DNA from: Betaproteobacteria bacterium
Lineage (GTDB): Bacteria; Pseudomonadota; Gammaproteobacteria; Burkholderiales; Burkholderiaceae_C
NCBI GenBank assembly: GCA_009921265.1
Contig: RFYV01000017.1
Coordinates: 1 to 50,330 of the forward strand
Direction of reading: 5' to 3'
Length of the DNA: 50,330 bases
Shown: one piece after another, positions 17,924-28,310 of the stretch
Layout of the letters: the number at the start of each line of letters is the position of its first letter
Position numbering within the stretch: the stretch's first letter is position 1
Made by a program: the position numbers and the translations under genes
Notes under the pieces: generated by a model
What the model saw: the letters and a program-made list of their open reading frames with translations, nothing else
The model's database searches: none
Told to the model about the DNA's origin: nothing

Positions 17924-19134
17924 CGCAAAGTCAAGGGCGGATCGATCCTTCTTGGGTGGTGATTGTTGCGGGTATTTGTGCTGCTTTGCATGTGGGCAAA
18001 TTGCCGCCCGCGTTGCCCGTGTTGCAAGTGCAAATGGGCATTACATTGTTGCAAGCTGGTTTTTTATTGTCATTGGTTCAGATGTCTGGCATGGCATTGG
18101 GCATGGTCGTTGGGTTGAGCGCTGATTCATTTGGACTCAAAAAAACCATGATGTTTGGACTCGGTTTATTGATCGTGGCAAGTTTTGCTGGCGCAGGTAT
18201 GCTTGATGTCACTTCATTATTGGCTCTTCGCGCTGCTGAGGGTTTTGGATTTTTATGTGTGGTGATGCCTGGGCCCGCATTGATTCGTTCAACTGTTGCG
18301 CCGCAACAATTGGCGGGTCGAATGGGTTGGTGGGGCACTTATATGCCATTGGGTAGTGCAATGGCATTGTTGGCAGGGCCCTTTGTCATCAGTGCAACGG
18401 GCTGGCCATTGTGGTGGTGTTTGCTGGCATTGATTACCGCGTTTGCATTTTTGTTTGTGTGGCTGTGCGTTCCATCCGACTTGATGCAACCTAAGCCCAT
18501 CGTGCAATCACGTTGGCAACAACGATTAACTTTGACCCTCCACACACCCGGTGTTTGGTATGTATCCTTGTGTTTCGCTGTTTACTCTTCGCAATGGATG
18601 GCGGTTGTTGGATTTTTACCCACCATGTATGCGCAAACAGGAATGCATCCTGCACTGAATGGAGTGCTGACTGCAGTCGTCGCATTGGTTAATGCCAGCG
18701 GCAATATTGCATCGGGTCAATTGTTGCAACGCGCTTGGCACCCACGTCAATTGATCGCCATTGGTTTTGCATGCATGGCCATTGGTGCAATGATGGCATT
18801 TGTTGTTGTGGATGGCGTTGGTTTGCCATTTGCCCTTCGCTTTTTTGGATTGGTGATTTTTTCTGCGGTGGGTGGTTTAATTCCTGGTACTTTATTTTCA
18901 ACTGCGGTCAAGCTTGCTCCCTCGGATCAAACCGTTTCAACGACGGTGGGTTGGATGCAACAATGGTCAGCCATGGGCCAATTTGTAGGCCCGCCCTTGG
19001 TCGCTTGGGTAGCAGCGAGCATTGGCGGTTGGCAATGGACTTGGTGCGTTACTGTTGCATTTAGTTGCATTGGTGCCGTCATGGCTTTCAAAATTCCACA
19101 CGAGTTAGCGTACAAAAATATAACGCATGATTGA
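17920..19134 (+). CDS. MFS transporter, CynX/NimT-like
   Basis: A 404-residue integral membrane protein with about 12 hydrophobic segments and the major facilitator loop motif between helices 2 and 3 (GLSADSFGLKKTMM). Overall form resembles the CynX/NimT (cyanate/nitroimidazole) branch. The substrate cannot be assigned. The ATG overlaps the dgt stop (ATGA), and its end overlaps the next gene by 8 bases, so it is embedded in a translationally coupled chain with dgt and the DUF1415 gene. Confidence 0.82.
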   Translation: MTQSQGRIDPSWVVIVAGICAALHVGKLPPALPVLQVQMGITLLQAGFLLSLVQMSGMALGMVVGLSADSFGLKKTMMFGLGLLIVASFAGAGMLDVTSLLALRAAEGFGFLCVVMPGPALIRSTVAPQQLAGRMGWWGTYMPLGSAMALLAGPFVISATGWPLWWCLLALITAFAFLFVWLCVPSDLMQPKPIVQSRWQQRLTLTLHTPGVWYVSLCFAVYSSQWMAVVGFLPTMYAQTGMHPALNGVLTAVVALVNASGNIASGQLLQRAWHPRQLIAIGFACMAIGAMMAFVVVDGVGLPFALRFFGLVIFSAVGGLIPGTLFSTAVKLAPSDQTVSTTVGWMQQWSAMGQFVGPPLVAWVAASIGGWQWTWCVTVAFSCIGAVMAFKIPHELAYKNITHD

Positions 19135-19723
19135 TTCTACACCTCATCCAATTGACGACATTGCCATCGAAGATACACAGAAATGGTTAACAAAAGCCGT
19201 GATCGATCTCAATCTTTGTCCGTTTGCAAAAACCGTTGTCGTCAAAAATTTGATTCGCTATCGCGTTTACAGTGACAACAGTTTGGCTGAGTTATTGTCT
19301 TTGTTAAAAATTGAATTAATGCTACTGGCGCATTCCGAAGATTCGCAAATTGAAACCACTTTATTGATTGCGCCTTTTGTGCTTCAAAATTTTATAGAGT
19401 TCAATGATTTTTTAGACGAGGCTCATTATCTTTTGCAAGAGTTGGTTTTAGAAGGTGTTTTGCAAGTTGCAGATTTTCATCCGCAGTATCAATTTGCAGG
19501 TGAAGCCATGGATGACATGAGCAACTTCACCAATCGCTCGCCCTATCCCACGCTACACTTGCTTAAAGAGTCGAGTATCGATCGATCAGTGCTCGCTTAT
19601 CCCACCGCCGAATTGATTTTTGAAAAAAACATGACTACGCTGCGTCAATTAGGCCCTCAGGGTTGGTCTCATTTATTATTGAAGGCTCGATTGAATTCAA
19701 ATGAGCTCCCCCATTCCCCATGA
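19127..19723 (+). CDS. DUF1415 family protein
   Basis: A 198-residue protein of the DUF1415 family, whose function is unknown. Diagnostic stretches are the N-terminal WLTKAVIDLNLCPFAK, which includes a conserved cysteine (Cys31), and the block DFHPQYQFAGE followed by NFTNRSPYPTLHLL. No signal peptide or membrane segment is visible, so it is probably cytoplasmic. It overlaps both neighbours and so is likely expressed with the MFS transporter and the methyltransferase. Confidence 0.85.
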   Translation: MIDSTPHPIDDIAIEDTQKWLTKAVIDLNLCPFAKTVVVKNLIRYRVYSDNSLAELLSLLKIELMLLAHSEDSQIETTLLIAPFVLQNFIEFNDFLDEAHYLLQELVLEGVLQVADFHPQYQFAGEAMDDMSNFTNRSPYPTLHLLKESSIDRSVLAYPTAELIFEKNMTTLRQLGPQGWSHLLLKARLNSNELPHSP

Positions 19724-20619
19724 AAAAAAATAAAACTGCAGCGACAACCAACCCATTGGCTGATTTGCAATTGCGCGAAGGCCAATCGATTGACTTGCTC
19801 AAGTCTTTGCACATACTAACGTCGGATGGAAAAATCAATCAAGACTCAAGACGCAAGCTCAAACAAGTGATGCATTTGTTTCAACTCATTGAGGCGCCTT
19901 TGATGCAGTTGATACAGTCGCGGTTTAATGACAAAAAAAATTCGACCTTTATATTGGCCGATCACGGCGCTGGAAAATCCTATTTGGGATTTATTTTGTA
20001 TGACTTGTTTTTTAAGCCGCGGCTTAATAAGTCCGACATTCCATTTGCTGGGCATGTTTACGGAATAGAAACACGCGCAGGCTTGGTTGAGTCGTCGCAA
20101 CTACTGGCCAAACAACTCGGGTTTGAGCACATGAGTTTTTTAAATTTATCGGCGTCGCAATCGATACAAGATCCATCATTGGCGACACAGATTGATGTCG
20201 TGACAGCCTTGCACGCATGCGATACGGCAACCGATGAAGCGATTGCATTTGCATTACAAAAAAAAGCGCAACTCATTGCACTCGTCCCTTGTTGTCAGGC
20301 TGAAATGGCAACGCAATTGCGTCATAACAAAGCCTTCGATTTATCGCGAACGCCCTTGTCTGAGTTATGGCGCCATCCGCTTCACACCCGCGAAATCGGC
20401 AGTCAGGCCACCAACGTGTTGCGATGTTTGTATTTAGAAGCGATGGGGTATCAAGTCACCGTCACCGAATTGGTAGGCTGGGAACACAGTCTCAAAAATG
20501 AAATAATATTGGCTCGCAATATTCATCAAAAAAAACGTTCGGCGGCCGAGAGGCTGCAAGCATTACTCCAAGAGTTTGGTGTGGTCGAATGGGGTGCTAA
20601 GCGATTTGCGCTTGATTAA
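19720..20619 (+). CDS. Class I SAM-dependent methyltransferase (Methyltransf_32 type)
   Basis: A 299-residue protein with a Rossmann-type SAM site: motif I is Asp81-HGAGKSYLG, followed by an acidic residue in YGIET (114-118). ALHACDTATDEA at 163-174 and the VPCC motif at 189-192 are typical of the Methyltransf_32 group, related to eukaryotic TRM13/METTL25-like proteins. The substrate is unknown; RNA or protein is possible. The ATG overlaps the DUF1415 stop (ATGA). Codon use looks like its neighbours. It is the last gene of the chain; the transposase gene starts 27 bases downstream. Confidence 0.82.
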   Translation: MKKNKTAATTNPLADLQLREGQSIDLLKSLHILTSDGKINQDSRRKLKQVMHLFQLIEAPLMQLIQSRFNDKKNSTFILADHGAGKSYLGFILYDLFFKPRLNKSDIPFAGHVYGIETRAGLVESSQLLAKQLGFEHMSFLNLSASQSIQDPSLATQIDVVTALHACDTATDEAIAFALQKKAQLIALVPCCQAEMATQLRHNKAFDLSRTPLSELWRHPLHTREIGSQATNVLRCLYLEAMGYQVTVTELVGWEHSLKNEIILARNIHQKKRSAAERLQALLQEFGVVEWGAKRFALD

Positions 20620-20646
20620 ACGTCCACACAATTTTTATGATTTGAT

Positions 20647-21342
20647 ATGTCGCGTCTTCCTCGATTAGCCGTCAGCGGATATCCGCACCATGTTATTTTG
20701 CGAGGCAATAACAAGGGCAATATTTTCTTTCAAACCGCCGACTATGAGCGCATGCTCGATTTATTGCAGCTGCACAGCAAATTATGTTCGGTCAATATTC
20801 ACGCTTATGTTTTGATGACCAATCATTTACATTTGTTGTGTACACCGCAAAAAGATGGTGGTTTGTCTCAGATGATGCAGTCCGTGGGTCGTACTTATGT
20901 GCGTGCAATCAATCGCGCACATTCACGCACTGGCACTTTATTTGAGGGGCGATTCAGATCCTCCTTGATTCAAACCGAGCGATATTTATTGACTTGTATG
21001 GCTTACATCGACCTTAATCCCGTGCGCGCAGGAATGGTTGCACAGGCAAAAGACTATACATGGTCAAGCCATGCTTTTTATGTGGGAGCTCGCACTGACA
21101 AATTAATCACGTCGCATCCACTTTATTGGGAGCTCGGAAATACGCCTTTTGCGCGCGAGGCGTCGTACGCCGAAATGGTGGATGCAGGCGTTTCTGTGAA
21201 TCAACAAAGTGCACTTACCCGGTCTGTTTTAACGGGATGGGCCTTGGGTGAAGACCAGTTCATGGCGCAATTGCAACAAAAAACAGTGCGCCGGGTCACC
21301 AAATCCAAGGCCGGGCGGCCAGAAAAACCTTCTACTGAATAA
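20647..21342 (+). mobile_element. REP-associated Y1 tyrosine transposase (RAYT) gene
   Basis: A 231-residue single-strand DNA transposase-like protein of the IS200/Y1 superfamily, RAYT branch. The HUH metal site is His60-Leu-His62 (TNHLHLL). The catalytic tyrosine is probably Tyr120 in AYIDLNPVRAG. RAYTs process REP-type palindromes and are usually single-copy domesticated genes, not active insertion sequences. The reading frame is intact. The 3' flank (21343-21470) holds two copies of a short motif and then runs into truncated gltB. I recall RAYT-like genes next to gltB in other betaproteobacteria, so the gene itself may be long resident. Confidence 0.88.
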
Positions 21343-21391
21343 TCAACTCTGTATTGATCAGACTATAAGCATATGATTTAATTTGACTATT

Positions 21392-21455
21392 AATCTGTCC
21401 CCAATAAAACTGACGGCCAAAAATGGTAAATTAATCGTTATCTGACCCCAATTAA
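21392..21455. repeat. Two direct copies of an ATCTG(T/A)CCCCAAT motif
   Basis: AATCTGTCCCCAATAA starts at 21392 and ATCTGACCCCAATTAA starts at 21440, about 48 bases apart and in the same orientation. The reverse complements read ATTGGGGACAGAT and ATTGGGGTCAGAT. From memory, very similar sequences sit beside Y1-type transposase genes in many bacteria, so these are probably recognition or end sequences of the RAYT unit. gltB-homologous DNA begins at 21471, only 16 bases after the second copy. Confidence 0.55.
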
Positions 21456-21470
21456 TTTTCTTGGCATTAA

Positions 21471-24400
21471 ATTCCAGACGCGCTTTATCGCGAAGAAATG
21501 GCCAAGCAAGGCGTGCATTTGCCCGCGTTGGGTGAATATGGCGTGGGTATGATTTTTCTGCCCAAAGAGCACGCATCTCGTTTAGCCTGCGAGCAAGAAC
21601 TCGAGCGAGCAATTAAAGCCGAAGGCCAAGTTTTATTGGGATGGCGCAATGTGCCGATTAATTTAGATATGCCAATGTCGCCCACTGTGCGCGCCAAAGA
21701 ACCTGTAATTCGTCAAGTGTTTATTGGCCGTGGAACCGATGTGATTGTGCAAGACGCGCTCGAGCGCAAGTTGTATGTGATTCGCAAAACTGCTAGTGCG
21801 GCGATTCAGCATCTCAATCTCAAGCACAGCAAAGAATATTACGTGCCCAGCATGTCTTGTAGAACAGTGATTTACAAAGGCTTGTTGCTGGCCAATCAGG
21901 TGGGAACGTATTTCAATGACTTACAAGACGCGCGTTGCGTGTCTGCTTTGGGATTGGTTCATCAACGTTTTTCAACCAATACATTTCCTGAGTGGCCTTT
22001 GGCTCATCCTTATCGTTATGTGGCTCACAATGGTGAGATCAATACCGTTAAAGGCAATTACAACTGGATGAAGGCGCGCGAAGGTGTGATGACTTCTCCC
22101 GTTTTAGGTGAAGACTTGCATAAGTTGTATCCCATTAGTTTTGCCGATCAATCCGATACAGCCACGTTCGACAACTGTTTAGAGTTGCTCACAATGGCGG
22201 GCTACCCTTTGAGTCAAGCGGTGATGATGATGATTCCTGAGCCTTGGGAGCAGCACACCACGATGGACCCGCGTCGTCGTGCGTTTTATGAATACCATGC
22301 CGCCATGCTTGAGCCGTGGGACGGCCCCGCTTCCATTGTGTTTACCGATGGTCGTCAAATTGGTGCCACTTTAGATAGGAATGGATTGCGCCCCTCACGT
22401 TATTGCATCACAGATGACGACATGGTCATCATGGGTTCAGAGTCTGGTGTGTTACCGATTCCAGAAAATAAAATTGTTCGCAAATGGCGTTTGCAACCCG
22501 GCAAAATGTTTTTGATTGACCTCGAGCAAGGTCGCATGATTGACGATGAAGAACTCAAATCGAGTCTTGCGAATTCAAAGCCCTACAAACAATGGATTGA
22601 AAACTTGCGCATCAAGCTAGATGACGTCAAAGCGCAAACCAATCACTCATCGACAGTTGGCATTTCTTTGTTAGATCGTCAGCAATCGTTTGGCTACACA
22701 CAAGAAGACATTAAGTTTTTGATGGCGCCAATGGCGGCCAATGGTGAAGAAGCCATTGGCTCCATGGGCAACGACAGCCCATTGGCCGTCTTGTCCAACA
22801 AAAACAAACCGCTTTACAGTTATTTCAAACAGTTGTTTGCGCAAGTGACTAACCCGCCTATCGATCCCATTCGCGAAGCGATTGTGATGTCCTTGGTTTC
22901 TTTTGTAGGACCTAAACCTAATTTGCTAGACATCAATCAAGTCAATCCACCGATGCGATTGGAATTGAGCCAGCCGATTCTTAACTTTGAAGACATGCAC
23001 AAGTTGCGTCACATTGAAGAGATCACAAAAGGCAAATTCAAAAGCGCAACCATCGATATCACTTATCCCATCACCTGGGGCCAAGAAGGTGTGGAAGCGA
23101 AGCTGGCATCCTTGTGCGCAGAAGCCGTTGATGCCATCAAGAGTGGACACAATATATTGATCATCAGCGATCGTGCAGTCAATAGCGCACAAGTGGCGAT
23201 TCCTGCGTTGTTGGCTTTGTCGGCGATTCATCAACATTTGGTGTGCGAAGGTTTGCGCACCACTGCAGGTTTGGTGGTCGAGACCGGCAGCGCCCGCGAG
23301 ATTCATCAATTCGCTGTATTGGCAGGATATGGTGCTGAAGCGATTCATCCCTATTTAGCGATGGAAACGCTGGCTGATATCCATCAATCGCTAAGAGGTG
23401 ACTTATCTGCAGAAAAAGCAATTTATAACTACGTGAAAGCGATTGGCAAAGGCTTATCCAAGATCATGTCCAAAATGGGCGTGTCAACCTATATGTCTTA
23501 TTGCGGCGCTCAATTGTTTGAAGCCATCGGCATCAACACGCAAACCATTCAAAAATATTTCACCGGAACGGCCAGTCGCGTTGAAGGTATTGGCATTTTT
23601 GAAATTGCAGAAGAAGCGATTCGCACGCACAAAGCCGCATTTGGTGACGACCCCGTATTGGAGTCGATGCTCGAAACAGGTGGTGAATATGCATGGCGTG
23701 TGCGTGGTGAAGATCACATGTGGACGCCGGACGCCATTGCCAAATTGCAGCACAGTACACGTTCAAACAATTTCAACACTTACAAAGAATACGCACAACT
23801 CATCAATGATCAAAACCGGCGTCACATGACTTTGCGTGGATTGTTTGAGTTCAAAATTGATCCAACCAAAGCGATTTCTGTCGATGATGTTGAGCCCGCA
23901 TCAGAAATTGTCAAACGCTTTGCAACAGGCGCCATGTCTTTGGGTTCGATTTCAACCGAAGCGCACGCCACATTGGCCATTGCGATGAACCGCATCGGTG
24001 GCAAAAGCAATACAGGCGAAGGTGGAGAAGATCCTGCTCGCTATCGCAACGAGCTCAAAGGCATTCCCATCAAAAAAGGCGAAACACTCAAGAGTGTGAT
24101 TGGTGACGCACAAGTAGAGGTTGATTTGCCGTTGCTTGATGGCGATAGTTTGCGTTCACGCATCAAACAAGTCGCTTCAGGCAGGTTCGGTGTCACCGCT
24201 GAATACCTCAGCAGCGCCGATCAAATTCAAATCAAAATGGCGCAAGGTGCCAAGCCAGGCGAAGGCGGTCAATTGCCGGGTGGCAAAGTGTCTGAATACA
24301 TCGGATTTTTGCGTTACTCGGTACCCGGTGTCGGATTGATTTCACCACCGCCTCATCACGATATTTATTCCATCGAAGATTTGGCGCAACTCATTCACGA

Positions 24401-25994
24401 TCTCAAAAACGTCACACCTCAAGCGACGATCAGCGTCAAGTTGGTGTCTGAAGTCGGTGTGGGCACCATTGCCGCAGGTGTTGCCAAATGCAAGGCCGAT
24501 CATGTGGTGATCGCAGGGCACGATGGTGGAACAGGCGCCTCACCTTGGTCATCGATCAAACACGCAGGCAGTCCATGGGAAATTGGTTTGGCCGAAACGC
24601 AACAAACCCTGGTGCTCAATGGTTTGCGCGGTCGTATTCGTGTGCAAGCTGATGGACAAATGAAGACAGGGCGCGATGTGGCCATTGCCGCACTCATGGG
24701 TGCTGATGAGTTTGGATTTGCAACTGCACCTTTGGTGGTTGAGGGTTGCATCATGATGCGCAAGTGTCATCTCAATACATGCCCAGTGGGTGTTGCCACT
24801 CAAGACCCCGTGCTTCGCAAAAAGTTTTCTGGCAAACCCGAGCATGTGGTTAATTTCTTTTTCTTTATCGCCGAAGAAGTGCGTCAAATCATGGCGCAAC
24901 TGGGTATTAAAAAATTAGACGACATGATCGGTCGCGCAGATTTGCTCGATATGAAAAAAGGCGTTGCGCATTGGAAGGCAAGTGGATTGGATTTTTCTCG
25001 TTTGCTCGCTCAACCCGTGGTGCCTGCACAGACCGCGTTGCGTCATGTACAAGATCAAGAACACGGATTAGAAAAAGCCTTGGACGTGAAACTGATTGAA
25101 AAATCACGCGCTGCAATTGATCGCGGAGAAAAAGTTCACTTCATTGAAACCACGCGTAACGTCAATCGCTCGGTCGGTGCGATGCTCTCTGGTGCTTTGA
25201 CAAAAGCCAAGCCCGAAGGTTTGCCAGACGACACCTTGCACATTCAATTAGAAGGAACGGGTGGTCAATCTTTTGGTGCATTCTTGGCCAAAGGCATCAC
25301 CTTGTATTTAATTGGTGACGCCAACGATTACACGGGCAAAGGTTTGTCCGGTGGTCGCATTGTGGTGCGACCCAGCATTGAGTTCCGTGGCGATCCTGTG
25401 CAAAACATCATTGTGGGTAACACCGTTTTATATGGTGCTACTAGTGGAGAAGCTTATTTCTCTGGTGTTGCAGGCGAGCGATTTGCGGTGCGTTTGTCAG
25501 GTGCGAGTGCAGTTGTCGAAGGGACAGGCGACCACGGTTGTGAATACATGACAGGAGGCACTGTGGTGGTGTTGGGTCAAACAGGACGCAACTTTGCAGC
25601 GGGTATGAGCGGCGGTTTGGCCTATGTGTACGACGAAGATGGCAATTTCCATGAACGTTGCAATACCTCTATGGTTGGATTGGAACAAGTTCTCACCGCA
25701 TCAGAACAAGAAGCATTGGGCGCGCAAGCAGCAAAGCATCGTGACATGTCAGATGAATCGCAGTTACGCAAAATGCTTGAGAGTCATCACAAATGGACTG
25801 GCTCTAAACGCGCGCGTGAATTGTTGGATAACTGGGCAACAGCGCGTACAAAATTTGTCAAAGTTTTTCCGTTTGAATACAAACGCGCATTGGGTGAAAT
25901 TCAAGCGGCCAAACTCACAGCGTCAACGGTGAAGCAAGCGGGCGGTAAAGCCAAAGCATCGACAGCGGTTAAAGCGATGAAAGCGAAGGATTGA
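21471..25994 (+). pseudogene. gltB: Glutamate synthase large subunit, N-terminally truncated
   Basis: From 21471 the sequence reads in frame as GltB ([14 protein letters not shown]...), but a TAA stands immediately before it at 21468-21470. The first ATG is at 21498, giving 1498 residues against roughly 1,570-1,580 for the family. The missing ~80 residues hold the N-terminal catalytic cysteine (DACGVGF region), essential for glutamine hydrolysis. The rest is intact: remaining glutaminase domain, FMN-binding synthase domain, the 3Fe-4S cysteines Cys1084, Cys1090 and Cys1095, and the C-terminal GXGXG beta-helix. It may be a recent pseudogene or an ammonia-only enzyme. No good ribosome binding site precedes 21498; gltD follows 2 bp later. 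Confidence 0.85.
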
Positions 25995-25996
25995 TC

Positions 25997-27463
25997 ATGG
26001 GAAAAGTTACTGGATTCATGGAGTTTGAACGCATTGAAGAGGGTTACAAAGCCGTCAACGAACGAATCAAGCATTACAAAGAATTTGTCATTGCATTGGA
26101 TGATGAGCAATCGAAAGCGCAAGGCGCGCGATGCATGGATTGCGGAACACCGTTTTGTAACAGCGGTTGTCCTGTCAACAATATCATTCCTGATTTCAAC
26201 GATTTGGTGTATCAAGGCGATTGGAAAAACGCTATTGCTGTATTGCATTCAACCAATAATTTCCCAGAATTCACAGGGCGCATTTGTCCCGCACCTTGCG
26301 AGGCTGCTTGCACACTCAATGTCAACGATGATGCTGTGGGTATCAAATCGATTGAACACGCCATCATCGATCGCGCATGGAAAGAAGGTTGGGTCAAGCC
26401 TCGTCCTGCCAAACACAAAACAGGCAAAAAAATTGCAGTTGTTGGATCGGGTCCTGCCGGAATGGCCGCTGCGCAACAACTCGCGCGCGTTGGTCACGAC
26501 GTTACCTTGTTTGAAAAAAATGACCGCATCGGTGGTTTGTTGCGTTATGGCATTCCAGATTTCAAAATGGAAAAAACGCATATTGATCGTCGCGTTGATC
26601 AAATGAAAGCCGAAGGCGTTGTGTTTCGCGCAGGTGTGATGGTGGGTGCAATGCCCAAAGACAACAAGGTCACCAACTGGGCCAAAGAAACGGTTTCTGC
26701 AGAGCAGCTTCAAAAAGATTTTGATGCGGTTTTGTTAACGGGTGGATCCGAGCAATCGCGCGATTTACCCGTTCCTGGTCGTGATCTAAAAGGCATTCAT
26801 TTTGCTATGGAATTTTTGCCACAACAAAACAAAGTCAATGCGGGTGACGCTTTTCAAAATCAATTGCGTGCCGATGGCAAGCATGTGATCGTCATTGGTG
26901 GCGGCGACACGGGAAGCGATTGTGTTGGAACCTCTAATCGACATGGCGCAGTCAGCGTCACACAATTTGAAGTGATGCCCCAACCTCCTGTTGAAGAAAA
27001 TAAACCGATGGTTTGGCCTTATTGGCCCATGAAGTTGCGCACGAGTTCAAGCCATGAAGAAGGGTGCGATCGTGAATTTGCAATTTCTACACAAGAGTTC
27101 ATGGGTGACAACGGAAAAATCACTGGACTAAAAACTGTTCATATTGAAATGAAAGATGGCAAATTAGTCAATATTGCTGGAACAGAAAAAACTTACAAAG
27201 CTGACTTGGTTTTATTGGCTATGGGCTTTGTCAATCCAGTGCCCGCTGTCCTCGAAGCTTTTGGTATTGAAAAGGATTCGCGCGGTAATGCCAAAGCACA
27301 CACGGAGTTAGATGGCGGATACGCTACCAACGTGCCCAAAGTTTTTGCAGCAGGCGATATGCGTCGTGGCCAATCTTTGGTGGTTTGGGCGATTCGCGAA
27401 GGGCGACAGGCCGCTCGCGCGGTCGATGAATTTTTGATGGGATACAGTGATTTACCACGTTGA
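25997..27463 (+). CDS. gltD: Glutamate synthase small subunit
   Basis: GltD takes electrons from NADPH through FAD and two 4Fe-4S clusters and feeds them to GltB. The 488-residue product has N-terminal cysteine clusters ([14 protein letters not shown] and [10 protein letters not shown]), the FAD motif [16 protein letters not shown], the NADPH motif [11 protein letters not shown] and a C-terminal [16 protein letters not shown] segment. It is complete. The ATG at 25997 is used in preference to the overlapping TTG at 25991. Its partner GltB is truncated, so its role here is uncertain; the GltD fold can also supply other enzymes. Confidence 0.95.
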   Translation: MGKVTGFMEFERIEEGYKAVNERIKHYKEFVIALDDEQSKAQGARCMDCGTPFCNSGCPVNNIIPDFNDLVYQGDWKNAIAVLHSTNNFPEFTGRICPAPCEAACTLNVNDDAVGIKSIEHAIIDRAWKEGWVKPRPAKHKTGKKIAVVGSGPAGMAAAQQLARVGHDVTLFEKNDRIGGLLRYGIPDFKMEKTHIDRRVDQMKAEGVVFRAGVMVGAMPKDNKVTNWAKETVSAEQLQKDFDAVLLTGGSEQSRDLPVPGRDLKGIHFAMEFLPQQNKVNAGDAFQNQLRADGKHVIVIGGGDTGSDCVGTSNRHGAVSVTQFEVMPQPPVEENKPMVWPYWPMKLRTSSSHEEGCDREFAISTQEFMGDNGKITGLKTVHIEMKDGKLVNIAGTEKTYKADLVLLAMGFVNPVPAVLEAFGIEKDSRGNAKAHTELDGGYATNVPKVFAAGDMRRGQSLVVWAIREGRQAARAVDEFLMGYSDLPR

Positions 27464-27485
27464 AGATGGTAGGCTGTGAGTCTTT

Positions 27486-28310
27486 ATGACTGCAACCACT
27501 TCACCCCATCTTGTTGATATTCAAAACCTGAGCTTCGGTTACGGTGAACGACGCATTCTTGACGGCATTTCTATGCAAGTGCTGCGTGGAAAAATCACTG
27601 CGCTGATGGGTGCCTCGGGGGGAGGCAAAACAACCGTGCTGCGATTAATTGGTGGTCAATACAAAGCACAATCAGGAAAAATTTTAGTCAACGGTCAAGA
27701 CGTTGGGCAGATGAATCAAACCGATTTATATGCGGCACGACGTCGCATGGGGATGTTGTTTCAATTTGGCGCGTTGTTTACCGATCTGAGCGTTTTTGAT
27801 AACGTCGCTTTTCCATTGCGCGAACACACACCAATGGGTGAAGCAATGATTCGCAATATTGTGTTGATGAAATTACAAGCTGTTGGGTTGCGTGGGGCTC
27901 GCGATTTAATGCCCAGCGAAATATCGGGCGGTATGGCCAGACGCGTTGCATTGGCGCGTGCCATTGCACTCGACCCCGAATTGGTTTTGTATGATGAACC
28001 TTTTGCGGGTCTCGACCCCATTTCACTGGGCACATCGGCCCATCTCATTCGTGAACTCAACGACGCATTGGGTCTTACAGGCATTTTGGTTTCGCATGAT
28101 CTTGAAGAAACATTTCGGATTGCCGATCAAATCATTATTTTGGCCAATGGAAAAATTGCTGCTTGCGGTTCGCCCGATGAATTGCGAAACAGCGCAGACC
28201 CTTTGGTTCATCAATTTGTAACCGCAGCAGCCAACGGCCCCGTTAAATTTCATTACCCCAGTGTCGATATTCAAACCGACCTGGGTGTATCCAAAGTGGA
28301 TATCACGTGA
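27486..28310 (+). CDS. mlaF: Phospholipid transport ABC ATPase
   Basis: MlaF is the ATPase of the Mla system, which moves phospholipids between inner and outer membranes and keeps the outer leaflet asymmetric. The 274-residue product has Walker A GASGGGKTT (42-50), signature SGGMAR (147-152), Walker B VLYDEP (167-172) and the switch histidine in SHDLEE. It starts a run of six mla genes, with its stop overlapping the mlaE start. The order mlaF-E-D-A-C-B, with mlaA inside the cluster, is common in betaproteobacteria; E. coli keeps mlaA apart. Confidence 0.94.
   Translation: MTATTSPHLVDIQNLSFGYGERRILDGISMQVLRGKITALMGASGGGKTTVLRLIGGQYKAQSGKILVNGQDVGQMNQTDLYAARRRMGMLFQFGALFTDLSVFDNVAFPLREHTPMGEAMIRNIVLMKLQAVGLRGARDLMPSEISGGMARRVALARAIALDPELVLYDEPFAGLDPISLGTSAHLIRELNDALGLTGILVSHDLEETFRIADQIIILANGKIAACGSPDELRNSADPLVHQFVTAAANGPVKFHYPSVDIQTDLGVSKVDIT

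Noticed and set aside
20647..21342. Active IS200/IS605 insertion sequence
   Set aside because: There is no paired left end or tnpB, the protein is RAYT-like, and such genes are usually domesticated single copies.
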